Shown piece after piece: positions 6,251 through 12,803 of a stretch of DNA of 64,000 nucleotides. The stretch covers positions 22,086 to 86,085 of the IMG/VR virus record IMGVR_UViG_3300008120_005720; one strand, given 5' to 3'. The translations under genes and the position numbers were made by a program. The DNA comes from a virus. The notes beneath the pieces are model-generated. The model ran no database searches, had not been told where the DNA came from, and was given only the letters and a program-made list of their open reading frames with translations. Within the stretch, counting starts at the first letter, position 1; each line of letters opens with the position of its first letter.

Positions 6251-6323
6251 GGGAAGGTAGCAAAGTTGGTCAATGCACTGGACTGAAAATCCAGCCATGT
6301 GGGTTCGAATCCCACCCTTCTCA
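6251..6323 (+). tRNA. tRNA-Phe (GAA)
   Basis: Acceptor GGGAAGG/CCTTCTC, anticodon stem CTGGA/TCCAG with loop CTGAAAA (GAA), T loop TTCGAAT. It abuts the tRNA half upstream with no spacer. Confidence 0.92.
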
Positions 6324-6334
6324 CAAAATTAAAT

Positions 6335-6406
6335 GTTCCGTTAGTGAAGGGGTTAACACGTCACTCTTTCTAAGTGAAGGCGAGGGTTCGAATCCCTCAC
6401 GGAATG
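6335..6406 (+). tRNA. tRNA-Glu (TTC), copy 1
   Basis: Acceptor GTTCCGT/ACGGAAT, anticodon stem TCACT/AGTGA with loop CTTTCTA (TTC). Discriminator G. Confidence 0.88.
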
Positions 6407-6477
6407 CAAACGCTCGCACTTATAGTTACGTATCGGTGGAGAGGATGAGTATGACAATCTGGAAAGACAGATAACAC

Positions 6478-6549
6478 GCTCCTATCGTCTAACGGTTAGG
6501 ACCCCAGGTTTTCAATCTGGTAATGAGAGTTCGATTCTCTCTGGGAGTA
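6478..6549 (+). tRNA. tRNA-Glu (TTC), copy 2
   Basis: Acceptor GCTCCTA/TGGGAGT, anticodon loop TTTTCAA (TTC), D arm TCGTCTAACGGTTAGGAC typical of tRNA-Glu. Preceded by an ATCTG/CAGAT hairpin in the spacer. Confidence 0.9.
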
Positions 6550-6619
6550 CTATCAAGCGAGTGCTGCAACACTTGCAAGAGAGCCGATGATAAAGGTTTG
6601 CAGACTGATTGAGTCGGTT

Positions 6620-6690
6620 GTTGGGTTCGTCTAGTGGATAGGATGGCCGCAGTGAAGCGGTTGACACGGGTTCGAATCCCGTACCCAATA
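6620..6690 (+). tRNA. tRNA with 6-nt anticodon loop, probably His (GTG)
   Basis: Acceptor GTTGGGT/ACCCAAT and T arm are perfect. The anticodon stem GCCGC/GCGGT encloses only AGTGAA, so GTG can be read but the usual pyrimidine 32/T33 is missing. A true 6-nt loop would be abnormal. Confidence 0.75.
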
Positions 6691-6762
6691 CAAGTGAGGT
6701 GATGAACCTATATTATTGACAGACTCTATGAGCGGATGATATAGTGTTCCCACCGAATATAA

Positions 6763-6834
6763 GGAGCTATGGTCCAACGGCTACGATGTCTGACTGTCTA
6801 TCAGAAGATGGGGGTTCGATTCCCCCTAGTTCCG
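6763..6834 (+). tRNA. tRNA-Asp (GTC), copy 1
   Basis: Acceptor GGAGCTA/TAGTTCC, anticodon stem TCTGA/TCAGA with loop CTGTCTA, discriminator G as usual for Asp. Confidence 0.92.
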
Positions 6835-6854
6835 CCCATGGTAAACAATTGCGT

Positions 6855-6920
6855 GGTTTGGCGATTGTGGAGATGTAAAAGCTATTAAGAGGTTCGAAAC
6901 TTGAGAATAGTTACCAAACC
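6855..6920 (+). other. structured spacer between tRNAs
   Basis: GGTTTGG (6855-6861) pairs with CCAAACC (6914-6920). Inside, CTATT (6882-6886) pairs with AATAG (6906-6910). Contains a TTCGAAA but no tRNA fold. Could guide processing or be a small RNA. Confidence 0.4.
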
Positions 6921-6926
6921 TATAAA

Positions 6927-7000
6927 GGGGGATTAGCTCAGCTGGCTAGAGCACTTGCCTTGCACGCAAGGGGTCATCGGTTCGATTCCGATATCCTCCA
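6927..7000 (+). tRNA. tRNA-Ala (TGC), copy 1
   Basis: Acceptor GGGGGAT/ATCCTCC with the G3-T70 wobble that marks Ala; anticodon stem CTTGC/GCAAG with loop CTTGCAC (TGC). Confidence 0.95.
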
Positions 7001-7001
7001 C

Positions 7002-7155
7002 AAAACACTTAGTGAGGTAAGACTGGTAGGCTTCTAACCCTAAACCTAGAGATAGGAGGGGGAGACTAACGAAAGAACCAAACGAGTAGTTAGTTGAAGG
7101 GATTTGTTCGAAGTGTTGAGTTTGGTGTAGAACAAATCGTGTAACTGGGTGTTTT
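7002..7155 (+). other. large structured spacer between tRNAs
   Basis: AAAACAC (7002-7008) pairs with GTGTTTT (7149-7155), closing about 150 nt. Inside, GATTTGTTC (7101-7109) pairs perfectly with GAACAAATC (7130-7138). Candidate structured RNA or long processing stem. Confidence 0.4.
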
Positions 7156-7159
7156 ATTT

Positions 7160-7231
7160 GGTCTATTGGTCCAATGGCTAGGATACGGCACTGTCTATGC
7201 TGTGGTGAGAGTTCGATTCTCTCATAGACCG
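7160..7231 (+). tRNA. tRNA-Asp (GTC), copy 2
   Basis: Acceptor GGTCTAT/ATAGACC, anticodon stem CGGCA/TGCTG with loop CTGTCTA, discriminator G. Different body from copy 1. Followed by the palindrome GACTTTTAAAAGTC. Confidence 0.9.
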
Positions 7232-7304
7232 CTTGACTTTTAAAAGTCTAAAATAAAAATGAAGTTGGTAATTCACCGTAAAACCGTGGTTTCTTCATTT
7301 ATCT

Positions 7305-7378
7305 GGGGCAGCATGTACCAAGGCTGGCGTTTCTCCCTTGCAAGGAGAGAGTGGAGAGTTCGATTCTCTTCTGTTCCA
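7305..7378 (+). tRNA. tRNA-Ala (TGC), copy 2, unusual D arm
   Basis: Acceptor GGGGCAG/CTGTTCC with G3-T70, anticodon stem TCTCC/GGAGA with loop CTTGCAA (TGC), T loop TTCGATT. The D arm (TGTACCAAGGCTGGCG) does not form a standard stem. Confidence 0.8.
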
Positions 7379-7379
7379 C

Positions 7380-7568
7380 ATGGAAAAATTTAGTTTTGAA
7401 GAAGGTAAGGATTATTACTTAGAAAAAGGTAAAATCATATACACAGAACATTATTTAAAGAAAAGAGGAACTTGTTGCGGCAGTGGATGTCGTCACTGTG
7501 TATTTGACCCACCTTATACGAAAGGTAACAAAGTTTTAAAAGAAAACGAAGAAGAAAATTTGGATTAA
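7380..7568 (+). CDS. DUF5522-type small cysteine-rich protein
   Basis: 62 residues from ATG 7380, one base after tRNA-Ala; the longer in-frame ORF would overlap the tRNA and is rejected. The core IIYTEHYLKKRGTCCGSGCRHCVF matches the DUF5522 pattern (CCGSGCRHCP-like), probably metal-binding. Such proteins are common in Bacteroidetes genomes, which hints at acquisition from a host; role unknown. It carries the next promoter at its 3' end. Confidence 0.8.
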   Translation: MEKFSFEEGKDYYLEKGKIIYTEHYLKKRGTCCGSGCRHCVFDPPYTKGNKVLKENEEENLD

Positions 7569-7590
7569 TCAATTATTTAATGTATATTTG
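7559..7590 (+). promoter_or_regulatory. Bacteroidetes-type promoter
   Basis: TTTG (7559-7562), 20 bp, TATATTTG (7583-7590). Only 4 bp before the next ATG, so the leader would be absent or the start lies further in. Confidence 0.6.
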
Positions 7591-7594
7591 TAAT

Positions 7595-7756
7595 ATGAAA
7601 AAAGAATTTAAAATAAAACTATTACAGATACTTGCTAATTACGTTATTAGTATGTTAGAACATTCACATAGTGAAACTATGTTCTATTATTATTTTGAAA
7701 TAGGTGCGATGATAGATGCGTATGCTATTGAATACCACGACATTTATTTAGATTAA
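7595..7756 (+). CDS. small hypothetical protein (53 aa)
   Basis: ORF MKKEFKIKLLQILANYVISM... with a hydrophobic first half and an aromatic, acidic second half. The LLQILANYVIS part resembles the 24-residue ORF at 27256 (KLLAEYIVSYVI). Possibly a small amphipathic or membrane-associated phage protein. Confidence 0.45.
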   Translation: MKKEFKIKLLQILANYVISMLEHSHSETMFYYYFEIGAMIDAYAIEYHDIYLD

Positions 7757-7774
7757 AAAAAAAGTTGAAAAATA

Positions 7775-7806
7775 TTTGGATTATTAAAATATTATCCATA
7801 CATTTG
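7775..7806 (+). promoter_or_regulatory. promoter with conserved spacer (class shared with 14615 and 16539)
   Basis: TTTG (7775-7778), 20 bp, TACATTTG (7799-7806). The spacer carries a GGATTAT / ATTATCC near-inverted repeat around TAAAAT and matches the spacers at 14615 and 16539 at most positions, unlike other promoters in the window. Confidence 0.75.
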
Positions 7807-7832
7807 TAGTATAAATTTAAAAAGTAAATAAA

Positions 7833-8162
7833 ATGAGTAAGTTTGTAAAAACGTTATCAGCATCTAACGCTGAAATCAAAGAAGCAAGAGCTAAAATGTT
7901 AGCTGACACTACTGTATTAGAAGTAGAATCTTTCGTTCAAGCATTGAAGAAAGAAAAATTAGAGTTACAAAACAAGTTAGCTAACCTAACTGACTTAGCG
8001 CCAGACAATACGTATTCTTTACGTCCAGGTTCAAAAGACTTTGATGCTAAATTATGGGTACGTGAGTTACACTCAACAAAAATGGAGATTGCTCTTAAAG
8101 AAATGGAGTTGGAAGAAGCTCAAGCAATATACAACGAGTGGTTCGGTTCTGATGAAAAGTAA
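7833..8162 (+). CDS. coiled-coil hypothetical protein (109 aa)
   Basis: MSKFVKTLSASNAEIKEARAK start, then a heptad-like helix (ESFVQALKKEKLELQNKLANL) and a second helix (KMEIALKEMELEEAQAIYNEW). Predicted all-helical and soluble. Expressed from a promoter of the same class as the coiled-coil and OmpA-domain genes at 14670 and 16798, which may link their functions. Confidence 0.65.
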   Translation: MSKFVKTLSASNAEIKEARAKMLADTTVLEVESFVQALKKEKLELQNKLANLTDLAPDNTYSLRPGSKDFDAKLWVRELHSTKMEIALKEMELEEAQAIYNEWFGSDEK

Positions 8163-8165
8163 TCC

Positions 8166-8792
8166 ATGTATTTTAAACTAGATAAATCTAAAAAGATGAA
8201 AAGAGTATATTTGGCAAAGTCCAATAGGGCGAACCCTAACTTAGTGTCAGCAGTTCGCCAAACTCTTTCTAAGTTTAATGTTCAAATCGTTGAGTTCACT
8301 GGTGGTTATTATACACATGATTTATTAGAAACATGTGATGAGTTGTATGTTATCCCAGACTTAAATGATTCGTTTGATGATGAATATGGTGGTTTTTGGT
8401 CGGTACCTATTGGTAAAGGTTTGTATGAACAAATAGAACATTTTAGTGGTTATAATGGTAGTACAGAAGTTTTTATTGTTACTAGTTTTGGTGAAAACGT
8501 TGGTGGTATATATTATGAAGGAAACGATGATGATTTCCATTCAATTTCTGTAGAAAATGAAAATGACTATGTTAAATATGCGTATCTAACGATTAATACT
8601 AATAATGCTGAAATAGCACCATGGGAGTTATATGATTTTGTTTTAGAATCAAATGATATTAAAGATGAATCATGGGTAACTAATGTGTTGAATGAATCAA
8701 TTGTTGAATACAAAACATGGAAAGAAAAAGAAGGAAATAAAAAATTTTTATTTCTTGTTGCAAAAAAACTTGCAAAGTTAAAATTAAGTTAG
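8166..8792 (+). CDS. hypothetical protein, Rossmann-like N-terminus (208 aa)
   Basis: An internal ATG at 8196 (MKRVYLAKSNRAN) is an equally good start. The N-terminal part (VYLAKSN, helix, VQIVEFTGG, then ETCDELYVIPDL and VGIGKGLYEQI-like VPIGKGLYEQI) alternates strands and helices in a manner reminiscent of nucleoside deoxyribosyltransferase or TIR-like folds. No catalytic residues can be assigned. Promoter 8769 lies in its 3' end. Confidence 0.55.
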   Translation: MYFKLDKSKKMKRVYLAKSNRANPNLVSAVRQTLSKFNVQIVEFTGGYYTHDLLETCDELYVIPDLNDSFDDEYGGFWSVPIGKGLYEQIEHFSGYNGSTEVFIVTSFGENVGGIYYEGNDDDFHSISVENENDYVKYAYLTINTNNAEIAPWELYDFVLESNDIKDESWVTNVLNESIVEYKTWKEKEGNKKFLFLVAKKLAKLKLS

Positions 8793-8800
8793 TAAATTTG
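8769..8800 (+). promoter_or_regulatory. Bacteroidetes-type promoter
   Basis: CTTG (8769-8772), 20 bp, TAAATTTG (8793-8800), 17 bp before the ATG of the ParB-fold gene. Confidence 0.65.
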
Positions 8801-8817
8801 TAAAAAAAAAGAGTAAT

Positions 8818-9795
8818 ATGAATAATGAGAGTAAAACAATCGATATGGATACCCTAACTCATGTCGATATTGAAAGAAACGCAGCGTTAATTGAGTTATT
8901 AGATGCATACACAATTAATGGTTCTAGCGTTGGTCGTTATGTAGTTGACGGTAATGAGTGCGAAGTTAGATTCATTGTTGTAACACCAGATTTAGCATCT
9001 GAAATTTTGGAAAAATACAATAATGAGAATAGACCTCTTTCTAAAACTAATGTGATTAAATTAGCTAAAGAAATGGAAAATGGTAACTGGAAGTTTAACG
9101 GTGAGACTTTATCTTTTAATGCAAAAGGTAATTTATCAAACGGACAACACAGATTACATGGCATTGTTGTTAGCGGAATGACATTTAGATTTTTAGTTAC
9201 GTCTGGAATTGACCCAGAAACTTTTCCAACTATTGATAGTGGAAGAAAAAGAACTGGTTCTGATGTTTTAGGTATTGCTGGTGTAAGCAACGCAACAACG
9301 GCTTCTGCTGTTTGTAAATTTATTAACGCTTTCAAAACTGGTAAATTTAGTTATACTAGCAAAGCTTCAGATAATAGAACATTATCTAACACTGATATTG
9401 AAGAATACTACAATAGTTTAAAAAATATCGATGAAAGTATTAAATTTGGTAAAAACATGTCATTAAAAAGCTGTGGATTATTAACAGCAACAGTTGTGTC
9501 TAGTTTCCACTATTTGTTTTCTGAAGTTGATGATGTTTTAGCTGAAGATTTCTTAACTAAATTATCAACTGGTATTGATTTAAAACAAAATTCACCAATA
9601 CTAGCGTTAAGAAACAGATTACTTAATTCTAAAAACAATGAAAGTTTTAGATTGACTAATGATGCAATACTTAAATTGATTTGTTATGCGTGGGAGAAAT
9701 TTGTTAAAAATGAAATAGTTAAAGTACTTAAATTACCAGAAAACTATGAAATTAACATATATGGTTCAAACCCACAAAAAATGTTAGATTTATAA
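8818..9795 (+). CDS. ParB/sulfiredoxin-fold phage protein
   Basis: 325 residues. The core around residues 80-145 reads RPLSKTNVIKLAKEMENG, then LSNGQHRLHGIVVSG and later FPTIDSGRKRTGSD. The NGQHR motif is the ParB-type nucleotide/phosphate-binding signature, in a version common in phages. The C-terminal half is helical. Might be a CTP- or ATP-binding protein or a nuclease; its specific role is unknown. Confidence 0.65.
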   Translation: MNNESKTIDMDTLTHVDIERNAALIELLDAYTINGSSVGRYVVDGNECEVRFIVVTPDLASEILEKYNNENRPLSKTNVIKLAKEMENGNWKFNGETLSFNAKGNLSNGQHRLHGIVVSGMTFRFLVTSGIDPETFPTIDSGRKRTGSDVLGIAGVSNATTASAVCKFINAFKTGKFSYTSKASDNRTLSNTDIEEYYNSLKNIDESIKFGKNMSLKSCGLLTATVVSSFHYLFSEVDDVLAEDFLTKLSTGIDLKQNSPILALRNRLLNSKNNESFRLTNDAILKLICYAWEKFVKNEIVKVLKLPENYEINIYGSNPQKMLDL

Positions 9796-9824
9796 AAAAG
9801 CGTAACCGAAATTCGGTTACACTT

Positions 9825-9898
9825 GGTCCTTTAGCTCAGTAGGTTAGAGCAACTGACTCATAATCAGTAGGTCGATGGTTCGAGCCCATCAAGGACCA
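9825..9898 (+). tRNA. tRNA-Met (CAT)
   Basis: Acceptor GGTCCTT/AAGGACC, anticodon stem ACTGA/TCAGT with loop CTCATAA. Elongator Met or lysidine-type Ile cannot be told apart by eye. The GTAACCG/CGGTTAC hairpin (9802-9820) lies just upstream. Confidence 0.92.
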
Positions 9899-10214
9899 CA
9901 TTTAGGTGATTCTCAGTAATGGAGAGAGTAGAATCTTTAGAGTAGTGAACATGAAAAGGCACGCAAAGCGTTAAAATATTTCTCAGTAGAGCCTCACATA
10001 AATCACAATGCTACTCACTAAAAAATATTGGGCTGTCCATGGCCCACGTATATATGTAGAATGTCTATGATAAAATACGTTTGAACTACCGTTCATATAG
10101 TCGTATGGTTAGGGTGGTACCTAATTAGTAATAATACGATGAAAAAAACAGAGACCACTGGTTCTGATGCGAATGGTCAGATAGGTAGTGGAAAGCCGAA
10201 AAATTCCACAAATT
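9899..10214 (+). other. 316-nt non-coding stretch with strong secondary structure
   Basis: No ORF or standard tRNA. Visible helices: GGGC/GCCC (10031-10034 with 10043-10046), GAAC/GTTC (10083-10094), TCGTAT/ATACGA (10101-10106 with 10134-10139) enclosing TTAG/CTAA, and CCACT/AGTGG around 10154-10190. Candidate structured RNA(s) or decayed tRNAs. Confidence 0.4.
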
Positions 10215-10289
10215 GGCTTCGTAGCTCAGCTGGATAGTAGCAACGCACTTCTAATGCGTAGGTCGAAGGTTCGAATCCTTCCGAAGTCA
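10215..10289 (+). tRNA. tRNA-Arg (TCT)
   Basis: Acceptor GGCTTCG/CGAAGTC, anticodon stem ACGCA/TGCGT with loop CTTCTAA (TCT), T loop TTCGAAT. Confidence 0.92.
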
Positions 10290-10525
10290 CAAGGTAGAGC
10301 GAAAGGTCACGTTTTCAGTTAAATGTCCGCAGATAGGCTCTTTAAACATTCTGGAATTAAAAACTGAAGGTAAATTACGACCATACAGTAATTGCTTTTT
10401 TCGTAGTGATGGTTTTAAAGTAAAAACTCGACTATTATAAATGAAACTTTATTTAGCGGTTTAGCGGTAATTTATGATGGCAGAAATGCAGAAGAGTAAA
10501 TGAAACCTTAAATTTACTCTTAATA
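10290..10525 (+). other. structured non-coding spacer
   Basis: Nested helices TTCAGTT/AACTGAA (10314-10320 with 10362-10368) and AATGT/ACATT inside it; ACCAT/ATGGT (10380-10384 with 10409-10413); and AGAGTAAA/TTTACTCT (10493-10520) ending 5 nt before tRNA-Pro. No ORF. Confidence 0.4.
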
Positions 10526-10651
10526 CGGGAGGTAGCCCAATTGGTAGAGGCAGCGGTATTGCAAAAAGTTTAATCTGTTTTAAAGATTAAGTTCAGCAAA
10601 TAAAACGCTAATCGGAACCGCAGAGTGTTAGTTCGAGTCTAACCCTTCCGA
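10526..10651 (+). tRNA. tRNA-Pro (TGG) interrupted by a 52-nt intron-like insertion
   Basis: Acceptor CGGGAGG/CCTTCCG, D stem GCC/GGC, anticodon stem GCGGT/ACCGC and T arm GTTAG/CTAAC are intact. Joining 10561 to 10614 gives loop ATTGGGA, anticodon TGG with G37. C1-G72 and A73 are the Pro pattern, as in the uninterrupted tRNA-Pro at 22334. Other junctions would give TCG or TGC anticodons, so the exact splice sites are inferred. Confidence 0.75.
10562..10613 (+). other. intron-like element (hairpin + TTCAGCAA)
   Basis: Begins CAAAAAG, forms hairpin TTAATCT/AGATTAA, continues GTTCAGCAA and ends near CTAATC. Too short for a group I or II ribozyme. The same features recur at the permuted tRNAs (13481-13789), at 22703 and at 24147. 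Confidence 0.7.
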
Positions 10652-10699
10652 CCCTTGACTTTTTTGTACTTTGTCGTATATTTATATTAAAATAGATGT

Positions 10700-11353
10700 A
10701 TGGCAAGGAAACAGAAAACGATTCATTACTTATATAAGACTACTTGTATTATAACAAATAGATATTATATAGGAATGCACAGTACAAATAATCTAGATGA
10801 TGGTTATATGGGAAGTGGAAAAAGATTAAGATATAGCATACGTAAATATGGTGTTGAAAACCATAAAAAAGAGATATTAGAGTTCTTTGATACACGTGAG
10901 TTATTGGTTGAAGCTGAAATAAAAGCAATCAGTGAAGAAATGATTACAGATAACAACTGTATGAATTTAAAAGGCGGTGGTACTGGAGGTTTTATTAATG
11001 AAGAACATAGAAAAAAATTTTTATTGGTTGGATTACAAAATTTAAAAATTAATCAATCTAAACGAATTGAAAATATGAAAAAAACTATGTCTACAGATAA
11101 AATTAAAAATAAGATTAGCGAATCTTTAATTAAATTTTATAATGAAAATGGTAATGTTGGGTTTTTTGCTGGTAAACAACATACTGAGGAATCTAAACAG
11201 AAAATAAGTGAAGCATCTAAAGGTAAAGGTATTGGTGAATCAAACAGTCAATATGGTACTTGTTGGATAACCAAAGATGGTTCGAATAAAAAGATTAAAA
11301 AAGATGACCTTGATATCTACCTAAATAAAGGATGGGTTAAAGGAAGAAAATAA
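10700..11353 (+). CDS. GIY-YIG homing endonuclease (Seg-like) in tRNA array
   Basis: 217 residues. GIY-YIG core HYLYKTT ... RYYIGMHST, then GYMGSGKRLR and a NUMOD3-like stretch (GKQHTEESKQKISEASKGKG). The C-terminal ~40 residues (ESNSQYGTCWITKDGSNKK) are almost identical to the endonuclease at 23352, so the two are recent paralogues placed in the two tRNA arrays. Preceded by CTTG-N19-TATATTTA and the TATTTATA motif. Confidence 0.9.
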   Translation: MARKQKTIHYLYKTTCIITNRYYIGMHSTNNLDDGYMGSGKRLRYSIRKYGVENHKKEILEFFDTRELLVEAEIKAISEEMITDNNCMNLKGGGTGGFINEEHRKKFLLVGLQNLKINQSKRIENMKKTMSTDKIKNKISESLIKFYNENGNVGFFAGKQHTEESKQKISEASKGKGIGESNSQYGTCWITKDGSNKKIKKDDLDIYLNKGWVKGRK

Positions 11354-11432
11354 AATTAGTTCTATTAGGTGCAACAAAACGGTTGATAATCATAGGTAAC
11401 TATGTCAGAAGCTACAGACATGACTAATTTTT
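11352..11432 (+). terminator. large stem-loop followed by T run
   Basis: AAAATTAGT (11352-11360) pairs with ACTAATTTTT (11423-11432). Inside is ATGTC/GACAT. The stem starts in the stop codon of the endonuclease gene, so it may terminate that message or define the 5' side of the RNA that follows. Confidence 0.5.
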
Positions 11433-11436
11433 AATA

Positions 11437-11540
11437 TTGGTGCCACACGGAACAGAAACTATTCCCGTAGTTAAGCTGTTTGGGTTTTGGTGACGGGGCG
11501 AGAGTCCCCTTAATCAATCCACGTGTGGAAGGGACACCAA
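11437..11540 (+). ncRNA. 5S-rRNA-like structured RNA (104 nt)
   Basis: Terminal helix TTGGTG/CACCAA continues into CCACACG/CGTGTGG. Two arms follow: AACAG/CTGTT with AACTA/TAGTT inside, and GGGG/CCCC capped by CGAGAG. TTCCCGTAGTTAAGC and GTGTGGAAGGGACACC resemble conserved bacterial 5S rRNA segments (TTCCCAT...AGTTAAGC and GTGAGAGTAGGACGCC). About 15 nt shorter than 5S, mainly in the helix III region. It ends 2 nt before a tRNA. Identification is tentative. Confidence 0.45.
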
Positions 11541-11542
11541 TC

Positions 11543-11677
11543 GTTGCTATGGAGAAATTTGGTAGACTCACTCCACTGACCCGTCTGTAAAGACTAGACT
11601 ACACCTTGTCAAGTGTGGGTGATGGGGTAAACGGGGGTTGTGACATAACACTGTAGGTTCGAATCCTACTGGCAACA
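11543..11677 (+). tRNA. interrupted class II tRNA, probably tRNA-Tyr (GTA)
   Basis: Acceptor GTTGCTA/TGGCAAC and T arm GTAGG/CCTAC are intact. CCCGT (11580-11584), loop CTGTAAA and ACGGG (11631-11635) make a perfect Tyr anticodon arm once 11592-11630 (39 nt) is removed; a 17-nt variable arm follows, as expected for Tyr. GTAAA flanks the insertion on both sides. About 9 extra nt between D arm and anticodon stem are unexplained. Confidence 0.55.
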
Positions 11678-11706
11678 CAAAATAACGTAAAATAAAAAAA
11701 AAACAA

Positions 11707-12309
11707 ATGGGAAGTTGTGGTTCATGGGATGCTAGTTTATCTTTGGTTAAAAGAATTGGTATCACAAAAAAAGAAGAAAATTCTTCTGAAGATATAAAAA
11801 AGTTCATTGAAAAAAACAAAAATAGTTTTAAACAACGTAAATCTTATGAAGATTTAAAGAAAAACGATGTTTTAATCATGGTTGTTGCTGATGATGAAGA
11901 TGAAGACCTTTATGAAGAGATTACTATGGCTGAATTAGGGTTAGAAAATGTTAACGCTAAAGAATTTATAGAAAACAAAATGTGGGAACAATTTGAAGAT
12001 AAATTCGAAGATGTTTTAGAATTAATTGATATTGAAGGGTTAGATTTTTATGTTGAAATTAAAGACTTAGAAAACAAGCTTAAATTTTTAGACCTTAAAG
12101 TTCTATCTAAAAATTTCCATGGTTGGGATGCAAGTACTCCTTCATTTATCGAAGATGAACAAAATTTAGCTAGTTGTAGTGGTTGGATATATTGTCACAA
12201 TGATAACTCTGATACGGATTCATTTACTATAACACAAAAATTTATTGATAGTTTAAGTGTTGGTGATAAGCTAGTGTTAAGAGGTGATGGTGATGGTGAA
12301 CATTGTTAA
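11707..12309 (+). CDS. acidic hypothetical protein (200 aa)
   Basis: Starts MGSCGSWDASLSLVKRIG, then a basic helix, then long acidic stretches (VVADDEDEDLYEEITMAELG). The C-terminus has two cysteines in SCSGWIYCHND and ends GDGDGEHC. No signal peptide or membrane segment. Unknown family; the high acidity is like DNA-mimic proteins but that is speculation. Confidence 0.6.
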   Translation: MGSCGSWDASLSLVKRIGITKKEENSSEDIKKFIEKNKNSFKQRKSYEDLKKNDVLIMVVADDEDEDLYEEITMAELGLENVNAKEFIENKMWEQFEDKFEDVLELIDIEGLDFYVEIKDLENKLKFLDLKVLSKNFHGWDASTPSFIEDEQNLASCSGWIYCHNDNSDTDSFTITQKFIDSLSVGDKLVLRGDGDGEHC

Positions 12310-12322
12310 ATAAAAAAAAAAC

Positions 12323-12682
12323 ATGAAGAAAATTGTTTTAATGTTTGTTATTGGTATTGGATTGATTTCATGTAAAGAACAACCAAAACAAGAAGAAACG
12401 GTTGAAGTGCAAAGAATTGATTTGGATATTCCAGTTCAAACACAAGTTGTAACTCAAACTGTTGAGGTTTACAGAAAACCAAAAAAACTTTGGAACACCA
12501 AAGAGTTAAAATTACCAGTTGGTAGAATTGTAAAAATGGATTGTGGTAATTGTTTACAATCTGATAGAAATTTAAAGAATAATTATATCACTATTGAATG
12601 TGAAGATGGTTATCTTAGAATTTTTAGAGATATAGATGTTGATTTATATCTAAACATGGAAGTCAACGATTCCATAAATTAA
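12323..12682 (+). CDS. small lipoprotein (119 aa)
   Basis: Signal peptide MKKIVLMFVIGIG followed by lipobox LISC-K, so a type II signal peptidase substrate with Cys near residue 17. The mature part is Gln/Val-rich then has CGNC (possible disulfide or metal pair) and an acidic C-terminus. It could change the host envelope, for example in superinfection exclusion, but no family is recognised. Confidence 0.75.
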   Translation: MKKIVLMFVIGIGLISCKEQPKQEETVEVQRIDLDIPVQTQVVTQTVEVYRKPKKLWNTKELKLPVGRIVKMDCGNCLQSDRNLKNNYITIECEDGYLRIFRDIDVDLYLNMEVNDSIN

Positions 12683-12711
12683 AAAAAAAGTTGAAAAAGT
12701 TACAAAAAAAA

Positions 12712-12743
12712 CTTGCATTTTGAATCAAATGTTCGTACATTAG
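12712..12743 (+). promoter_or_regulatory. Bacteroidetes-type promoter
   Basis: CTTG (12712-12715), 20 bp, TACATTAG (12736-12743), 60 bp before the coiled-coil gene at 12804. Confidence 0.7.
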
Positions 12744-12803
12744 TAACATAAAAATTGGATATAATAATCATAATAAAAAAGTAAAAAAAAAAGTAAAAAG
12801 AGT

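Noticed and set aside
6855-6920. tRNA suggested by GGTTTGG/CCAAACC and an internal TTCGAAA
   Set aside because: The TTCGAAA lies in the wrong place relative to the closing stem and no anticodon arm exists.
10081-10200. Additional interrupted tRNA (D-arm-like TCGTATGGTTAG, T-arm-like TGGTTC...GAATGG)
   Set aside because: No acceptor stem of seven pairs could be found and the anticodon arm is absent. Kept only as structured spacer.
10526-10651. Group I intron in tRNA-Pro
   Set aside because: Group I introns need a ~200-nt core with P3-P8 helices. The insertion is 52 nt and no core fits.
10526-10651. Archaeal-type bulge-helix-bulge intron
   Set aside because: I could not fit two 3-nt bulges separated by a 4-bp helix at the inferred junctions in tRNA-Pro or tRNA-Asn.
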